Assembly (NCBI GenBank): GCA_012295275.1
Contig: CM022667.1
Coordinates: 401,501 to 455,000, forward strand
Direction of reading: 5' to 3'
Length of the DNA stretch: 53,500 nucleotides
DNA from: Chrysomallon squamiferum
Lineage: Eukaryota > Mollusca > Gastropoda > Neomphalida > Peltospiridae
Under the pieces are notes generated by a model. It worked only from the letters and a program-made list of their open reading frames with translations. It did not search any database and was not told the DNA's origin. Below, piece after piece: positions 1 to 11,774 of the stretch (its first letter is position 1; every line of letters starts with the position of its first letter). A program made the translations under genes and the position numbers.

Positions 1-1105
1 GTTTACTGTCATTATATAACATTAACCGTATAGTTATTATATGTGTAACACTGTACTGTCTTTTATGTAATTTTAAGCTCAAAATAATATGTGAGATACT
101 GTTTTATGTAATGTTAAATATAATGATATTGTGTGTAACAGTGTAGTGTTATACTGGAAGAAATTAAGGATTTTGTCTTTTCTTTAATAATAACAATAAT
201 AAAATAATAATAATAATAATAATAATAACAATAACAATAACAATAACAATAATAACAATAACAATAACAATAATAATAATAGTAACAATAATAATTTATG
301 CTGTCAGGCAACTGTTTCAGGTTCTGTATAAAGCTACTGCTATTAAGCCATTCAGAATTAAAATTTGTATGACATGTTAATACTTTGTTTTTGTGTGTGA
401 AATAATGTAAACTCTTGTATTAAACTGTATCTTTAATATTAATATTTTTCCCAGTAATGAAAAAGCATCTTTTAGGTTCTGAATAAAGCTGTTTTAATTA
501 TCATTACTGTAATAATATGCATGAAACTTTAATATATTTTTGGTAAATGAATAAATGTAACTCTTAAATGTGTAACTAGTTATGTAGAAACATTTTGTTT
601 TACCCATAAAGAATTTACTACAGCCTGCAATTAGTTATGAGCTGAAATATGATTTTAATGTTACATTTATAAATTTATATTATTAAAATAAGGCAACTGT
701 ACCTTATTCAAAATCCTTCGAACAGACTCCAAGTCTACAGAGTTTATTTGTAAGATAAACATTCAATAAAATGTGTAAAATTTAAATTTAAAATTAATAT
801 TAAATATACGTACACAGTTATACAGGTAAAGCTTTCTCTTTTTTTTTTTTTTATAAAATATAGGTATATATAATTACATGAATACTTGAGGTCAAAATAA
901 TAATAAGAAAAATATAATTCAGCTGGTATTGAAAATTTTATACATTTTAGATAATCAGTTATCAAAATCTACTGTTAATTATAAATTTATTAACTTACAT
1001 CGTTACTATTACTAATTATCAAATCTTCATTATTTTAACTAACTTATAATAATTAATTTCACTTAATAAACTGTATTTGTTTTCTAACAAAATGAAACCA
1101 CGTAC
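1..1105 (-). other. pard6 intron (left edge), no exon seen
   Basis: AT-rich intronic DNA downstream (in gene sense) of pard6 exon 2. It contains an (AAT/AAC)n microsatellite at about 187-295 and an A/T homopolymer at 836-852. The small minus-strand open frames here are translations of simple repeats. Confidence 0.6.
187..295. repeat. (AAT/AAC)n microsatellite
   Basis: Interrupted trinucleotide tract alternating AAT and AAC units, in the pard6 intron. Confidence 0.9.
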
Positions 1106-1331
1106 CTTTCCGTTGTAGCTGTACCCTCAACAGCGGCTTCGCAGTAGTCAGTGCCTTGTGGTAGTTGTCATCATTGTTGATGGGAAGGAGGTCCCCGTGG
1201 ATGGGGTCTGTATAGTTGATAACAAATGGAATGTCATGAAGTCTGTGCAAGTTCTCCAAGAGCTCCTGGAATTCTGAGAACTTGGTGTGTGTGTCATTTT
1301 TCACAGAAAAACGTCTAAACTCAGCATCAAA
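1106..1331 (-). CDS. pard6: pard6 exon 2 (PB1 domain)
   Basis: This exon encodes most of the PB1 domain: FDAEFRRFSVK, then a helix rich in E/L (FSEFQELLENLHRL), the VINYTDPIHGDLLPINNDDN loop and HKALTTAKPLLRVQLQRK. Family members share this order and spacing. It ends in phase 1 at a GTACG donor, and the next exon is outside the window. Confidence 0.93.
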
Positions 1332-2720
1332 CTGAAAACAAACAAACAGTAACAGTTAATAAAGTCACAGATTCATTTACTACAGTTGTAATTACTATAA
1401 TTACTACATAATGCTTTTGTTATTATTAATACTACTGATAACAACTGCTGTCAATATTACAATCTCTTTTATTACGGCATCTACTAATATTACATAATAT
1501 TTACAGCAATATATAAGAGTGTGTATGTGTGTTACAACTTCTGCTACAACTACTAATATTCTAATGATAAATATTACTACAACAAACAAAATTGTTATGA
1601 ATATATCTACTATTAAATCTACTACTATAAATACTACTACTAATGCAGTCATTCTAATTCTACTACTAGAACCACTACTATTAGTGATTTCAGTTATGAT
1701 TAGTTTTGCTCTTATGAATTCTTCTGCAATACTAATTCTAAAGTGATCATGAATGTAACTTCTAATTCTACTACTATTACTAATACTATTAATATAGTCC
1801 TGAATGTAATTTCTTCTAATTCTACTGCTAGAAACATTACTAACAGAGCTAGTTCTGCTATTTTATCACTTCTACAATTACTACTGTATCTGCTGTTATT
1901 ACATTGTTACTACTCCTTCTCTTTTAATGCTGAAGTTAATATAGTGATTTATACTATTACAACAACTACTACAACAACAACTAGTATTACTTCTAAACTA
2001 CTTATGTTATTTCAATCATTATTACTTATCTGCTACAGTATGACTCCTACTACAACAACTATTACTTATTCTGTTATTACAATTATTACTATTACTTCTA
2101 TTACTATTATTAGCAGTCATTTCTACTTTTATAATTGCACTTATTATTAATAATATAATACCTTTTATTACAATTAGGGCTACTTCTGCTTGTATTGATA
2201 TTATAATTTTTCTATTAACAATAATAATTCTAAATGTATATTCCATGTTTTGCTATTGTTTTTTTTTTTTTAAATTATGGTTAAACTTCATTATTATTAA
2301 AGCTTAGTTTAAAGTAATTCAAAATTATATAACAATCACTTCAAAATAGGCCTATATGAAATTTGTGTAAGCTTTTGCTTAAAACATCACAGGTACACAG
2401 AAATAAGAAATAAGCATTTAAAAATTTCCAAACAAAATTTAAGCTGACTGTGCAAACAGCTGTTGGTACCCTGCATCAGTCAGTAGTCACTGTAAATTAT
2501 GTAATATTATCCATAAGAATACATGTGGATATGTGTCATACATTTGTTACAAGTAATAGGATAATTAATGAACCCTATTAGTGATAGTTACATTAACGAA
2601 CCCATGCAATATACTTGTGTATGAAATGATGTGTCAACAAAATGTTACAAATAAAGATGTAGGAAAACTGGAAACAATAACAGTAATAACAATAATAACA
2701 ATAACAATAATAACAATAAT

Positions 2721-2754
<34 letters not shown>

Positions 2755-2771
2755 GCAATAGCAAAAGCATA

Positions 2772-2818
<47 letters not shown>

Positions 2819-3272
2819 TGATAATAATAACAGCAATAATGATAACAACAACAGTAATAATAATAGATATTAATAATTATAGTATTAATGATGACAACAG
2901 TAGCAGCAGCATAAGAGCAAAAATAGTAGTAACATTAGTATTAGTAGTAACAGTACTAACATTAACAATTGTATTAAGATAAGAGCAAAATTCATACAAA
3001 GGAAAGTTGGATCGATTCGTACTAAAAAAGAAAAAAAAAAAGAAAAAGAAAAAAATTTCCTTTGAAGATTAATAACTGTAAAAGAAGAAAAAAGAACACA
3101 AATCAGAAAAAAAAAAAAGACAGGTGAATCAGTGAAACTGAGACTTGCTACAATGATTATGTATGTAATTATTGAAATATTAATAATTTATATACACAAA
3201 ACTACATTTATTTTATTATTATTATTTTTTATTATTTAAATCTAACTCAAATATGGGAGTGGCTATTAGAAC

Positions 3273-3313
<41 letters not shown>

Positions 3314-6181
3314 TTTTTTTTTAATCCTTCTATTTTCATATAACATGTTGTTGTTACCTGTGAACAGGTTAAGTAGATGTTGCTCTTAGATCGTATCTTA
3401 ACGATATTATTTTCCAGGAAACACATTCTGTTTTACTGGGTCAGCATGTTTAAAATGATTCCTTTCATCTACCCTGCTTGCTGATGCAATAGATAGGTAG
3501 GCTAAGAGCTTTCAATTACTCAAGCTGAGTAAAAGTAGGTGGTTATGGTTCATTAATTATGTACACCTATTCTGGAATTGTTAAAATTCCACACAGATAT
3601 ATACAGACTGGGCTGAATTTTACGTAACAGCAACAACAATAACAATAATAATAATAATAAAAATCATATAGTGGTATCAGTAGTAATTGTAATAGAAGAA
3701 GTAGTTGCAGCAGTAGTATTTGAAGTAGTAGTTGTAGTGTTTAAACTAGTGGTAGTAGCAGTAGTAGTAATAATAACAGCAGCAACAGTAGTAATAATAA
3801 TAGTAGTGGCAGTGGTTATAATAATTACAACTGAATTTATTATTCATTTATATTAATAATCAGGTAACCAACATTAAAAAATTTTAAAATTCAAAAAAAA
3901 TTTAAAACGAATAAAAAAATAAAAAATTATAATTATTTTAATTATATTTGTAGCATTACTTAAATTACATTTGTGTTGAACATCATTTTTATTTCCCATG
4001 ATAAGCATTAATTAGTTATTTTAAATGCAAGGCCTACGACATTAAAAATTAATTAACTCATTTATATGCAGGGCTTATAAAATTACGAATTAACTAACTT
4101 CTGAATGGGCACTTTGTTATTATATTTTTATTGTTCTTAAACAGTAATCACTAAATGATAAAATTTATTGTGTTGTAGGTTTTAAAATTCTGGATTTTTT
4201 TTTTTTTTTTTTTTCAGTATTAATCATTAATTAAACTTATTGAATACTGACTATATTACATATAACATTTTTTTTTTTTTTTTTTATATGTATATATGCA
4301 TGTGTACATGAGTTTGCATGTGTATGTATTTATTTATTTATTTATATACATGCATATAGTAACTGAGTAAAGACAAATTTCATTTTTGAACATGATGAAG
4401 CATCAATTAACATGTTTTAACCTCTGAAACACTTGTTGATCCTTACAAAGAAATGACCACTGACCAAAGGATGGGTCAACCAGTTTGGTCTCTTGAGCTA
4501 ATCATTAAACCTGCTTGTTATATGATCTACACACTTCAACCCCAAGTATCATTAAAGTGCCTGAACCTCCTGACCCCTCCCCCTGCCTGGTTTCCATGAC
4601 ACTGGCCCGGTATCCATGTCAACAACAATGGAGATAACCTAAGAGAAATTAACATAGCAACTCTGGTTTACTAGCTCATAAGTTACTGGGATGAAACGGG
4701 ATACCTAATCACTGTTATTTTTGTCTTGGCTGAGAAAAAAAGAAAGAAAAAGAAAAACGAAGCAAGCTTGTTGTGAACAGGGTTTGTGTGACAACAGACA
4801 GCTCACACTAAAAATAAAAGCTAACAAACTGTTAGATCCTTTGTACAAATACATGTACTATTAATAGGAAGAACAATAATAATGTAGTACGCTTATTTTG
4901 TTCCTTTGTTAGCTTATGCATCATGTGTATTTTTATATGTTTTACATATGTAGTATTGTATTACATTAGATTATAATGCATAACATTAGATTATAATGCA
5001 TAATATAACATTACATATCTTTACCTATATATTCACAGATACAAGTGTGTGTGTGTGTGAATGTATGTGCATGCATGTGTGTGAAAAAAGTGAGAATTTT
5101 TTTTTTACAGAATGACTGAAATACTGAATAAAGGAAAAAGAATAACAGAGAATAAAGTTGAATAGAAGGAGATGTTTTAAATTCTGTCTTAAGTTTCATT
5201 CAACATGAATAAATTAACATTTATCAAAGACACTTCATGGCCATAACCAAACTCTTTTTGAAATGAGGCAAAAACTGCTGTCTTTGAAGTCTTTCTTCAC
5301 AATGATGTCGGTAGACTTCAAACGTTAACTGTAGACATAAACTAATTCATTCAGTGGATATCATTTCTATCAGAACAGAGATTTAGATTTTATATTTTTA
5401 AAATAAAATCTTTGTATAATATAAAAAAATTAAAATAATGTTTTCTAAATAAAAAAAAGGTCAATTTTGGTACGTGGCATTTGCCATATAATTAATAATT
5501 AATTTTACTGAACAAAAATATGTAGTGAAATAATTTCAGTTTAACAACTGATATGTACAACAGAAGGAAATTACCCTTAAACCAAAAAAATCTCTCCAAC
5601 AAACACACTAACATATCAACTCAGTGAACTCTAAAACAGGCCATACTAACAATAATTAATCTTAAAACAATTAACAACTGTTGAGTATAATAATTACTGA
5701 GATTACTACTATATCACAGTATATACAATATATGTATTTTTATAACAACAACAGAAGGAAAAGACCCTTAAACCAAAAACATCTTTTGAACTAACAGCGA
5801 ACCCTAAAACAGGCCATTCTAAAGATAATTAACCCTTAAACAAGCCAAGGCAGACACAACCTATATTAATTATCTTTGAACAAGACTGGCTTATTTTTGC
5901 AACAGCTTGCTCTATCTCTCATCCAGCAGCCAGTTAAATCCTTATATTTCAATATCCCAATCAAGACACATATTGAATGGCTAATTCCTTGGTTAAGTTG
6001 GTGCAGGCCTGTTCATGAATAATAGAAAAGTACATTGGCATGACACCTGTTACCAGACAAAATGGAAACAAGATGGTAGATAGCAGAATATTTAAAAAAA
6101 AATTATTTTTGTTTCTTATTCAGTGCCTTGTTGAATAAAATGTTTAAATAAGCACCTTTGACCGTTATTTGTTGGATTATG

Positions 6182-6213
<32 letters not shown>

Positions 6214-6304
6214 AGTAGAGTAGTAGCAGGACAGGATCAGTAGTAGTATCATCATTATCATCATTATCAATATTAAACAATCGATCTTGTTGTCATTGTT
6301 GTTG

Positions 6305-6345
<41 letters not shown>

Positions 6346-7972
6346 CAGTAAGGATATAAAATTTAATATAAAATTAAAATAATTATTTAGCTTGGTGGTT
6401 TATGTGTCCCTCAAACCACGGTGGGTTCAGGATCAAATCTACCGTGTTACACATATCGGGCTATTTCACATTCCAGAGATTATTACTATATCACAGTATA
6501 AGTGCTCTCCACGCCTTCAAAAAAAACCAAACACTTGCTATTATCTGATAAATATAAACAGCTCTTGATGTAACAACAAATTGTTCCTTCGCTCATATTA
6601 TTAATAAACAGTCGTAACCCTGAATATCTGACACCAAATAACCATTACAAATTGTGTGTGTATATGTTGTTACCTTGGTGTTTATTAATTCATCTTTAAC
6701 TATATTATTTTTTGATAAATGTTTATATTTAATAAAACAGCAGTGAATATGAAAGAATGATAGATTGTTTGCCTCAGGCACTTTGTTTAATTGCAGCTTT
6801 TCAATCCACTCAGAAAACATGTCAACCACCACTACTAACTGTTTATCAACCTCCATATCAAGTGTGTTAAATAATCAAACACTGTGGTATGTGCTGTCAT
6901 GATGTTAATAAGCATGTTAATAGCAATACAACATTTGATGATACTTTATGAAATAAACAGTTATGACACAGAAATAATTAATTAAATATATAATTTAAAG
7001 AAAGAAATATAATAAAGTACCTTATTAAATGAAATTATAGTTGAAAAATAATTAAATATATAATTATGAAAACTTGATTAAATATGCCACTCACATAAAT
7101 ATATAATTACAAAAATGACACTAATTAAAAAAAAAAACCAAAACTATGAGAAACAAAATATCTTATTAATTACAAAATTAAGAAAGAGATATCTTATTAA
7201 ATATACAGTATAAAAATACCTGTTAATAAATATAGTTAGAATAGCTTTTAATGCAGATACAAAAGTATAGTAAAAATTTTTTTTAAAAACAAAAACACCA
7301 CAGAACTATTACAAACACAATATCTTATTAAATACACTGTTATGAGCTATAGACATATGAATACAAATATATGACAAATATCTGATGATATGTAACCTCT
7401 CTGTAATAAGTAGGAAGTAAATTGATAATTCTAACAAAAATGCACATAAATACATCAGTCATTTATTTATTTATTTTCTTGCATTTTTCTTACTTTCTTT
7501 ATTTTTCTTCCCCCCCTGAAATTATTGCATTTTCCCACCCTTCTATTGATATTTACCTGAGCAACAATGCATATCTCATAAAACCCACCCCGCAGTCTTA
7601 TCAGAAAAAGATCAAAGACGCAAACTCGGTCTCTCTTTAAACTTTTTGTAGAAGTGTACTTAAATACACTTATACAGGTATGCATGCATTTTCACCACTG
7701 GAAACACCTCTCTTCGCTTGGTCCCTCTTTCGTGTTATAAACAGAATTTTCAAAGCATGAACCTTGGTCATTTATATACATACTAGTTATAATATACAAC
7801 TGTGTATTCGGAATTTGTTGACAAAATTCTGATTTCGACCACGAAGACGGACAGTCCCAAGTTTTGTCACCTTGTTGCACACCTGGCTGCTAATTAACTT
7901 TGTACGTACCTTACTCTTCACTTCTACAACACATATGTCACTTTTTGGCCCCGATCTACTGCTTTTGGACAT
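1106..7972 (-). CDS. pard6: Par-6 cell polarity protein, 5' part (exons 1-2; gene continues off left edge)
   Basis: Par-6 is the adaptor of the Par polarity complex. Its PB1 domain binds atypical PKC, and its semi-CRIB/PDZ region binds Cdc42 and Par-3 at the cell cortex. Two exons are visible on the minus strand: 7972-7910 (21 codons, phase 0, donor AAG|GTACGT) and 1331-1106 (75 codons plus 1 nt, acceptor TTTTCAG, donor AAAG|GTACG). They join in frame as EVKSK|FDAEFRRFS, the hallmark start of the Par-6 PB1 domain. Exon 2 also holds the near-invariant HGDLLPINNDDN block. The ATG at 7972 gives MSKSSRSGPKSD before the conserved VEVKSK, as short as in vertebrate Par-6. The intron is 6.6 kb. No CRIB or PDZ exon is seen at 1-1105, so the 3' part must lie beyond the window. 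The family call is very secure; the choice among PARD6 paralogues is not meaningful here. Confidence 0.93.
1380..2150. repeat. Degenerate triplet-rich (ACT/ATT)n region in pard6 intron 1
   Basis: About 770 bp where ACT, ATT and TCT triplets recur in cryptic, non-perfect order. It leaves open frames of up to 135 codons on both strands (rich in N, T, S, I or V). These frames are a by-product of low-complexity triplets. No domain is recognisable. Confidence 0.7.
2676..2960. repeat. (AAT/AAC)n and (AGT)n microsatellite cluster
   Basis: Perfect AAT runs flank short AAC, AGC and GTA triplet stretches. Intronic in pard6. Confidence 0.85.
3628..3832. repeat. (AAT)n / (GTA)n triplet tract
   Basis: Triplet tract of AAT then AGTAGT/GTAGTA units in pard6 intron 1. 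The valine-rich open frame over it is low complexity. Confidence 0.8.
4440..4740. promoter_or_regulatory. Candidate intronic enhancer in pard6 with paired RFX X-box-like sites
   Basis: This segment is clearly richer in G+C than its surroundings and free of simple repeats. It holds two X-box-like motifs 20 bp apart, GTTTCCATGACAC (4590-4602) and GTATCCATGTCAAC (4610-4623). Both resemble the RFX palindrome GTNNCCATGNNAAC. A SOX-like AACAATGG follows at 4624-4631. The regulatory role is inferred from motif density and composition only. Confidence 0.35.
5553..5850. repeat. Imperfect tandem duplication, about 191 bp period
   Basis: The phrase ACAACAGAAGGAAA...CCCTTAAACCAAAAA...CTAAAACAGGCCAT occurs at about 5556 and again at about 5747, with small substitutions. 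A related ACTATATCACAGTATA phrase is at 5707 and again at 6484. Intronic in pard6. Confidence 0.7.
6180..6343. repeat. Two (ATT)n microsatellites
   Basis: (ATT)n at 6180-6212 and at about 6308-6343, separated by ATC-rich sequence. Confidence 0.9.
6388..6475. mobile_element. Possible degraded tRNA-derived SINE fragment
   Basis: The stretch around CCACGGTGGGTTCAGGATC (6416-6434) followed by AAATCTACCGTG resembles a Pol III B-box (GGTTCRANNCC-like) and the palindromic CCAC..GTGG layout common in tRNA-derived SINEs of cephalopods. No full head, A-box or tail is visible, so this is tentative. Confidence 0.22.
7910..7972 (-). CDS. pard6: pard6 exon 1
   Basis: First coding exon of par-6, 21 codons ending VEVKSK. 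In the family, a lysine in this stretch (Lys19 in human PAR6A) is the basic partner for the acidic OPCA motif of aPKC's PB1 domain. It falls next to the exon 1/2 junction. The frame is open upstream of the ATG for a few codons (GTG TTA ATT ATG); the ATG at 7972 is preferred because it is the first ATG in frame. Confidence 0.88.
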
Positions 7973-8081
7973 AATTAACACGGAAGCCCTACATCAGGGC
8001 GGCCAATTGTTAAAACAATGCGTAAAACTGTCGGTAAAGTCCTTTGCTTTTGACCCACTTGCGATCTGTGACTAACATGAC

Positions 8082-8089
8082 TGACGTCA
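8082..8089. promoter_or_regulatory. Perfect CRE palindrome TGACGTCA
   Basis: The sequence is TGACGTCA, about 110 bp upstream of the pard6 start codon. The 8-bp palindrome is the consensus site of CREB/ATF bZIP factors. Position and perfect match support a promoter role for pard6; binding is inferred. Confidence 0.5.
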
Positions 8090-8161
8090 TGATGGGAAGA
8101 ACCGTCGTTAGGGAGTAATATTTACTATAAAACCGTCATTCTTTAACAGAAAAGTTCATAT

Positions 8162-8209
<48 letters not shown>

Positions 8210-8601
8210 TTATTTTGTCATAACTTTCATAATTTATACGTTACAATAAATGAAACACGGCTAAATATTATATGTTTGTATTTATTATAAAATAAAATTG
8301 TGTATGCATGTGCATATATGTACACACACACCTAACACACACACTTACAAATACACACATACATATTCAAACTTTAAAACAAAATATCATTTTTATTTTA
8401 AATCAAAAGACTTTTAACGTTAAGTAAATACATTCATACGACAACGATTTCTCTTTCTCTTTCGTGAATAATTTTAAAAAGAAACAAAATACCTGAGTTC
8501 ACACGTGAAGGACGAAGAAAATATATAGAGTACTAGGAAGATTATCTATTTCCTTACTGAATCAAATTTATAAATGGAATATCGTTTAACTGAATCTTTG
8601 C

Positions 8602-8602
<1 letters not shown>

Positions 8603-8637
<35 letters not shown>
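8603..8637. repeat. A35 homopolymer followed by GAA/GAAAA-rich purine tract
   Basis: 35 consecutive A followed by (GAA)n and AAAAGA units to about 8700. It could be the tail of an old retroposed element on the plus strand, but no body is recognised upstream. Confidence 0.7.
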
Positions 8638-8639
<2 letters not shown>

Positions 8640-9207
8640 AGAAGAAGAAGACAAGAAAAGAAAAAAGAAAAGAAAAAGCAAAAAAAGAAAGAACGAAAGC
8701 TAATGAAATACACTTTATCCGAAAAGTAATGGTTTATTCAAATCGCTGGACAGTCATCAAGTACTGATCTACGATGCTGAAGTACTAGCTTTAGGTTTTA
8801 TATATTTAATATATGTTAATTCAAACAAAATATTCCACAAGGCAAAAGGAGGAAATATCTTATTTAATGATACGCTCATCGTGTATAAGTCTTTATATTG
8901 TCTCACATATTGTTAAGGCCATAAATAATGGGGAGTAATTATTAAAAAAAAAAATGTTTTATGACGTTTCAATATTAAATTGTAAGTTGGTGTTTAGCTA
9001 ATACTTGAACGTTAGTGTTGTTTTACGAAAGGATACGAATTGTTCCGATAAATGCCGATTTAAATCTAATACATCTCCGAACCTATCGACGTGTTCCGAA
9101 TGGATTTGACAGGTTGTTGCCGTTTGCTTTTTATATGATGAAGCGGATTGTTACATAAAAGATCAGTCGTGTAAGTTTTATTTAACGGCGGGCATTTTCT
9201 AAATTGT

Positions 9208-9318
9208 ATGATGTATAGGGGCAGGAAGAAAACACCACTGTGTAAAGAATGGATAATAAAATTTATTTTGGGCAGTGGCATTGATAATAAAATCCCACAA
9301 ATAGCGAAAGTGCTAAAG
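9208..9318 (+). CDS. ACD: ACD exon 1
   Basis: 37 codons, MMYRGRKKTPLCKEWIIKFILGSG... ending VLK|GTAAAT, phase 0. Trp-Ile-x-x-x-Ile-Leu-Gly-Ser matches the first conserved element of the TPP1 OB domain. Two ATGs are adjacent (9208 and 9211). The upstream stop at 9172 bounds the frame. Confidence 0.72.
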
Positions 9319-10123
9319 GTAAATAACTAAATTCATATGTAAAAGCATATTTACCAAACTTAAAGTGATAACGCCAATGGCGTTAATCAAAATTCAGATA
9401 CCAGTACACAAGCACTCTGCACTGTATTTGCAAAATTAAATACTATATATATATATATATATATCATAAATAATTTAATACGTAATTCAATTTTAGTCAG
9501 GTTATACATTACTGTTATGAATACAGCACTTGCTAAAGCGATCAGTGACAGTGTTTAGAAGAAAAACCCTGAAAAAAGGTTATAACTTGTTTAAGTTGTT
9601 ATAGCACTATTTTGTTTATAACCAAAAGTTGTTAGAGGTTTATCTTAAATCATAATAAATGAGACTCAATCAAATGACTTTTGTTGAATGAAGAATGAAA
9701 AACTTTTGACCTAACAACACTTCGTTTGAAAATGACGTGTCTTCTTTTCTTAAGATCAAACTCTATACAGCAATGCTGATGATTATTTAATAGTTTGTTT
9801 ACCAAACGAACTATTCTTCAGCTAATAACAAATAAGTAACTTTTCAAGCTAAAATTAATAACCAGGTGGAGGATTCTGAAATCCAAAAAGCTCTGAAACC
9901 TTAAACTTTTTCAGTAGAAATAGTAATATTTTACAGTTTTCAGTTTGTATGAATGCACAAACTTTATTTTATACATCAGATTATTTAAAACATTTAAAAT
10001 GATCATGCATGCTATTCATATTTAGATCCAATTTTTCCAGTCTCTCTCCTTTTATTCCAAAATCTGAAACACTTCCAGTCCCAATCATTTTGGATAAACA
10101 TTTTTTGAACCAAACAGGAAATA

Positions 10124-10159
<36 letters not shown>

Positions 10160-11721
10160 ATAATGGACAACTGGCTACAAAATGCATTTCTGGAGTAAAT
10201 AAATTAAAAAAAAAAAAAAAATTCTTTTCTCTTCTGCATAGATCAGAATTTATAAAAATTTAAAATTGCACAAAAACTTAATTATGGCCCTGTATGAGGA
10301 TATATCAACATTGTATTAATTTTATGCAACTTTTATTACATTTCACAGTGGACACAAAGTACCTCCTATTTGTCTCTGACCAACATTGAATAAGACCCTT
10401 TCATGTAATTTACTAGTATACCATTTGTAATCTGGACTTGGATTTGTTTTGGGTTTTTTTCAGAAGTTATATATTGTGAATATCTTTTATTACAGCATCT
10501 TCGAGGTCCAAATGAAGATGGAAGTTTGGAACGGCAAATATCAGACGGAAATGTATTCATCAAAGCTATCTTCACTGCAGATGCCATTAGAAAATTTTAT
10601 ATGAAGTAACTGTTGTGCTTAACATTTTTTAAAATTGTTTATTGTTTTTATGTTTTTGAAACAACTTTTTAATTTTTTTTTTTGTAGTGTAAAAATTCTA
10701 TAATGTAAAAAATAGGTAGTGATAAAAGCTGTAACCATGAACATTTTAAAAAGTCATAATTTAATATAAATGAAGTCATGTGTAGCTATTTATACACTAA
10801 ATGCTCAATCAGTGGGCATGAGCAGACTAACTGGAGGTGTGTTTCACTAGCTTTTTTTTTTTTTTTTTTTTTTTGTCTTATTATTCTTTTTTTAAAATTT
10901 AATATAATAATATTTTTTGTTTTTGTTTTTGTTTTTGTTTTGTCTTGTTATTATTATTTGTTTAAAATGGTAATCAGTTTCTGTTTTCTTATTCAAAGTC
11001 AGGATGAATTAAGTGTTCCAGAATGGGATAGAGCTCTGCTTTTACTAAGGCAGTATCAGCTCAATTTTGAGCCACATCCAGAAAAGGTAAATTTTTCTTG
11101 TGTTACTTTACAGTTGTCTTCATGTTAAATTATTCTTTAAATAATAAATTAGAATTTTGTAAACATTTTATAAAGCTGTTGTTTTGTTTTTTTAATTTTT
11201 GTAATCTTACAATATTAAGTCTTCTTACTGTTGTTTCAACTTATGGATGCCTATTTCATGTGTGTACGCGTGTGAGAAAGTGGGTATGCATGCATGCATG
11301 CATGCTTGCACACCCTTCATAGAAAATTAAAAATGAACATTATAACTTTTTGTTTTGTTTAGTTTCTGATACTTACAATATAGAAGGCTGTAACTGATAG
11401 CATATATATACATGTATTTGACTGTGTCTAATCCATATGCTACCCAGATATTCTATTTTAATTCATTTTGTTTGACGTGGTTGTTTTCTTTTTCACTCCA
11501 GGACCTTTGTGAGTTTTCTGTGCTTGTTGATGAATTTGTTCTTTGGTCAGCAAATCACATGTTTGACAGCAAAAATGAACTAAAAGATTGGTAATTAGTA
11601 TTTAAATTATTACACCAGTTGTTTAATCTGAAATATCAGTTAAAAAAGAATTTAAAAATCTACCTGCATTATTTAACTTTATTTTTATTACTCTTGTTTA
11701 TTTATTTACTATTTTGGCTTA

Positions 11722-11774
<53 letters not shown>

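Larger units (their letters stand above)
7973..9207. promoter_or_regulatory. Head-to-head spacer between pard6 and ACD (likely bidirectional promoter region)
   Basis: The two start codons lie 1.2 kb apart on opposite strands. CpG-containing sequence is found at both ends (7973-8110 and 9020-9207). The middle carries a (TTTA)n tract (8159-8208), a (CA)-rich stretch (8321-8360) and an A35 run (8603-8637). A perfect CRE lies on the pard6 side. Transcription start sites cannot be placed from sequence alone. Confidence 0.5.

Noticed and set aside
744-965. 73-codon minus-strand frame near pard6 exon 2
   Set aside because: AT-rich composition, no splice junction in phase with pard6 and no CRIB/PDZ similarity.
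1404-2246. Open frames of 74-135 codons on both strands in the ACT/ATT triplet region
   Set aside because: They are translations of degenerate trinucleotide repeats, open on both strands, with no domain, start context or splice logic.
4941-5010. Repeated TTACATTAGATTATAATGCATAA phrase as a possible hairpin RNA
   Set aside because: A short direct repeat, not an inverted one; no stable stem seen by eye.
9066-9281. 71-codon minus-strand frame at the ACD promoter
   Set aside because: Antisense shadow of ACD exon 1 and its 5' flank; the plus-strand reading has family motifs and a splice donor.
10366-10587. 73-codon minus-strand frame
   Set aside because: Shadow of ACD exon 2, which is flanked by a proper acceptor and donor on the plus strand.
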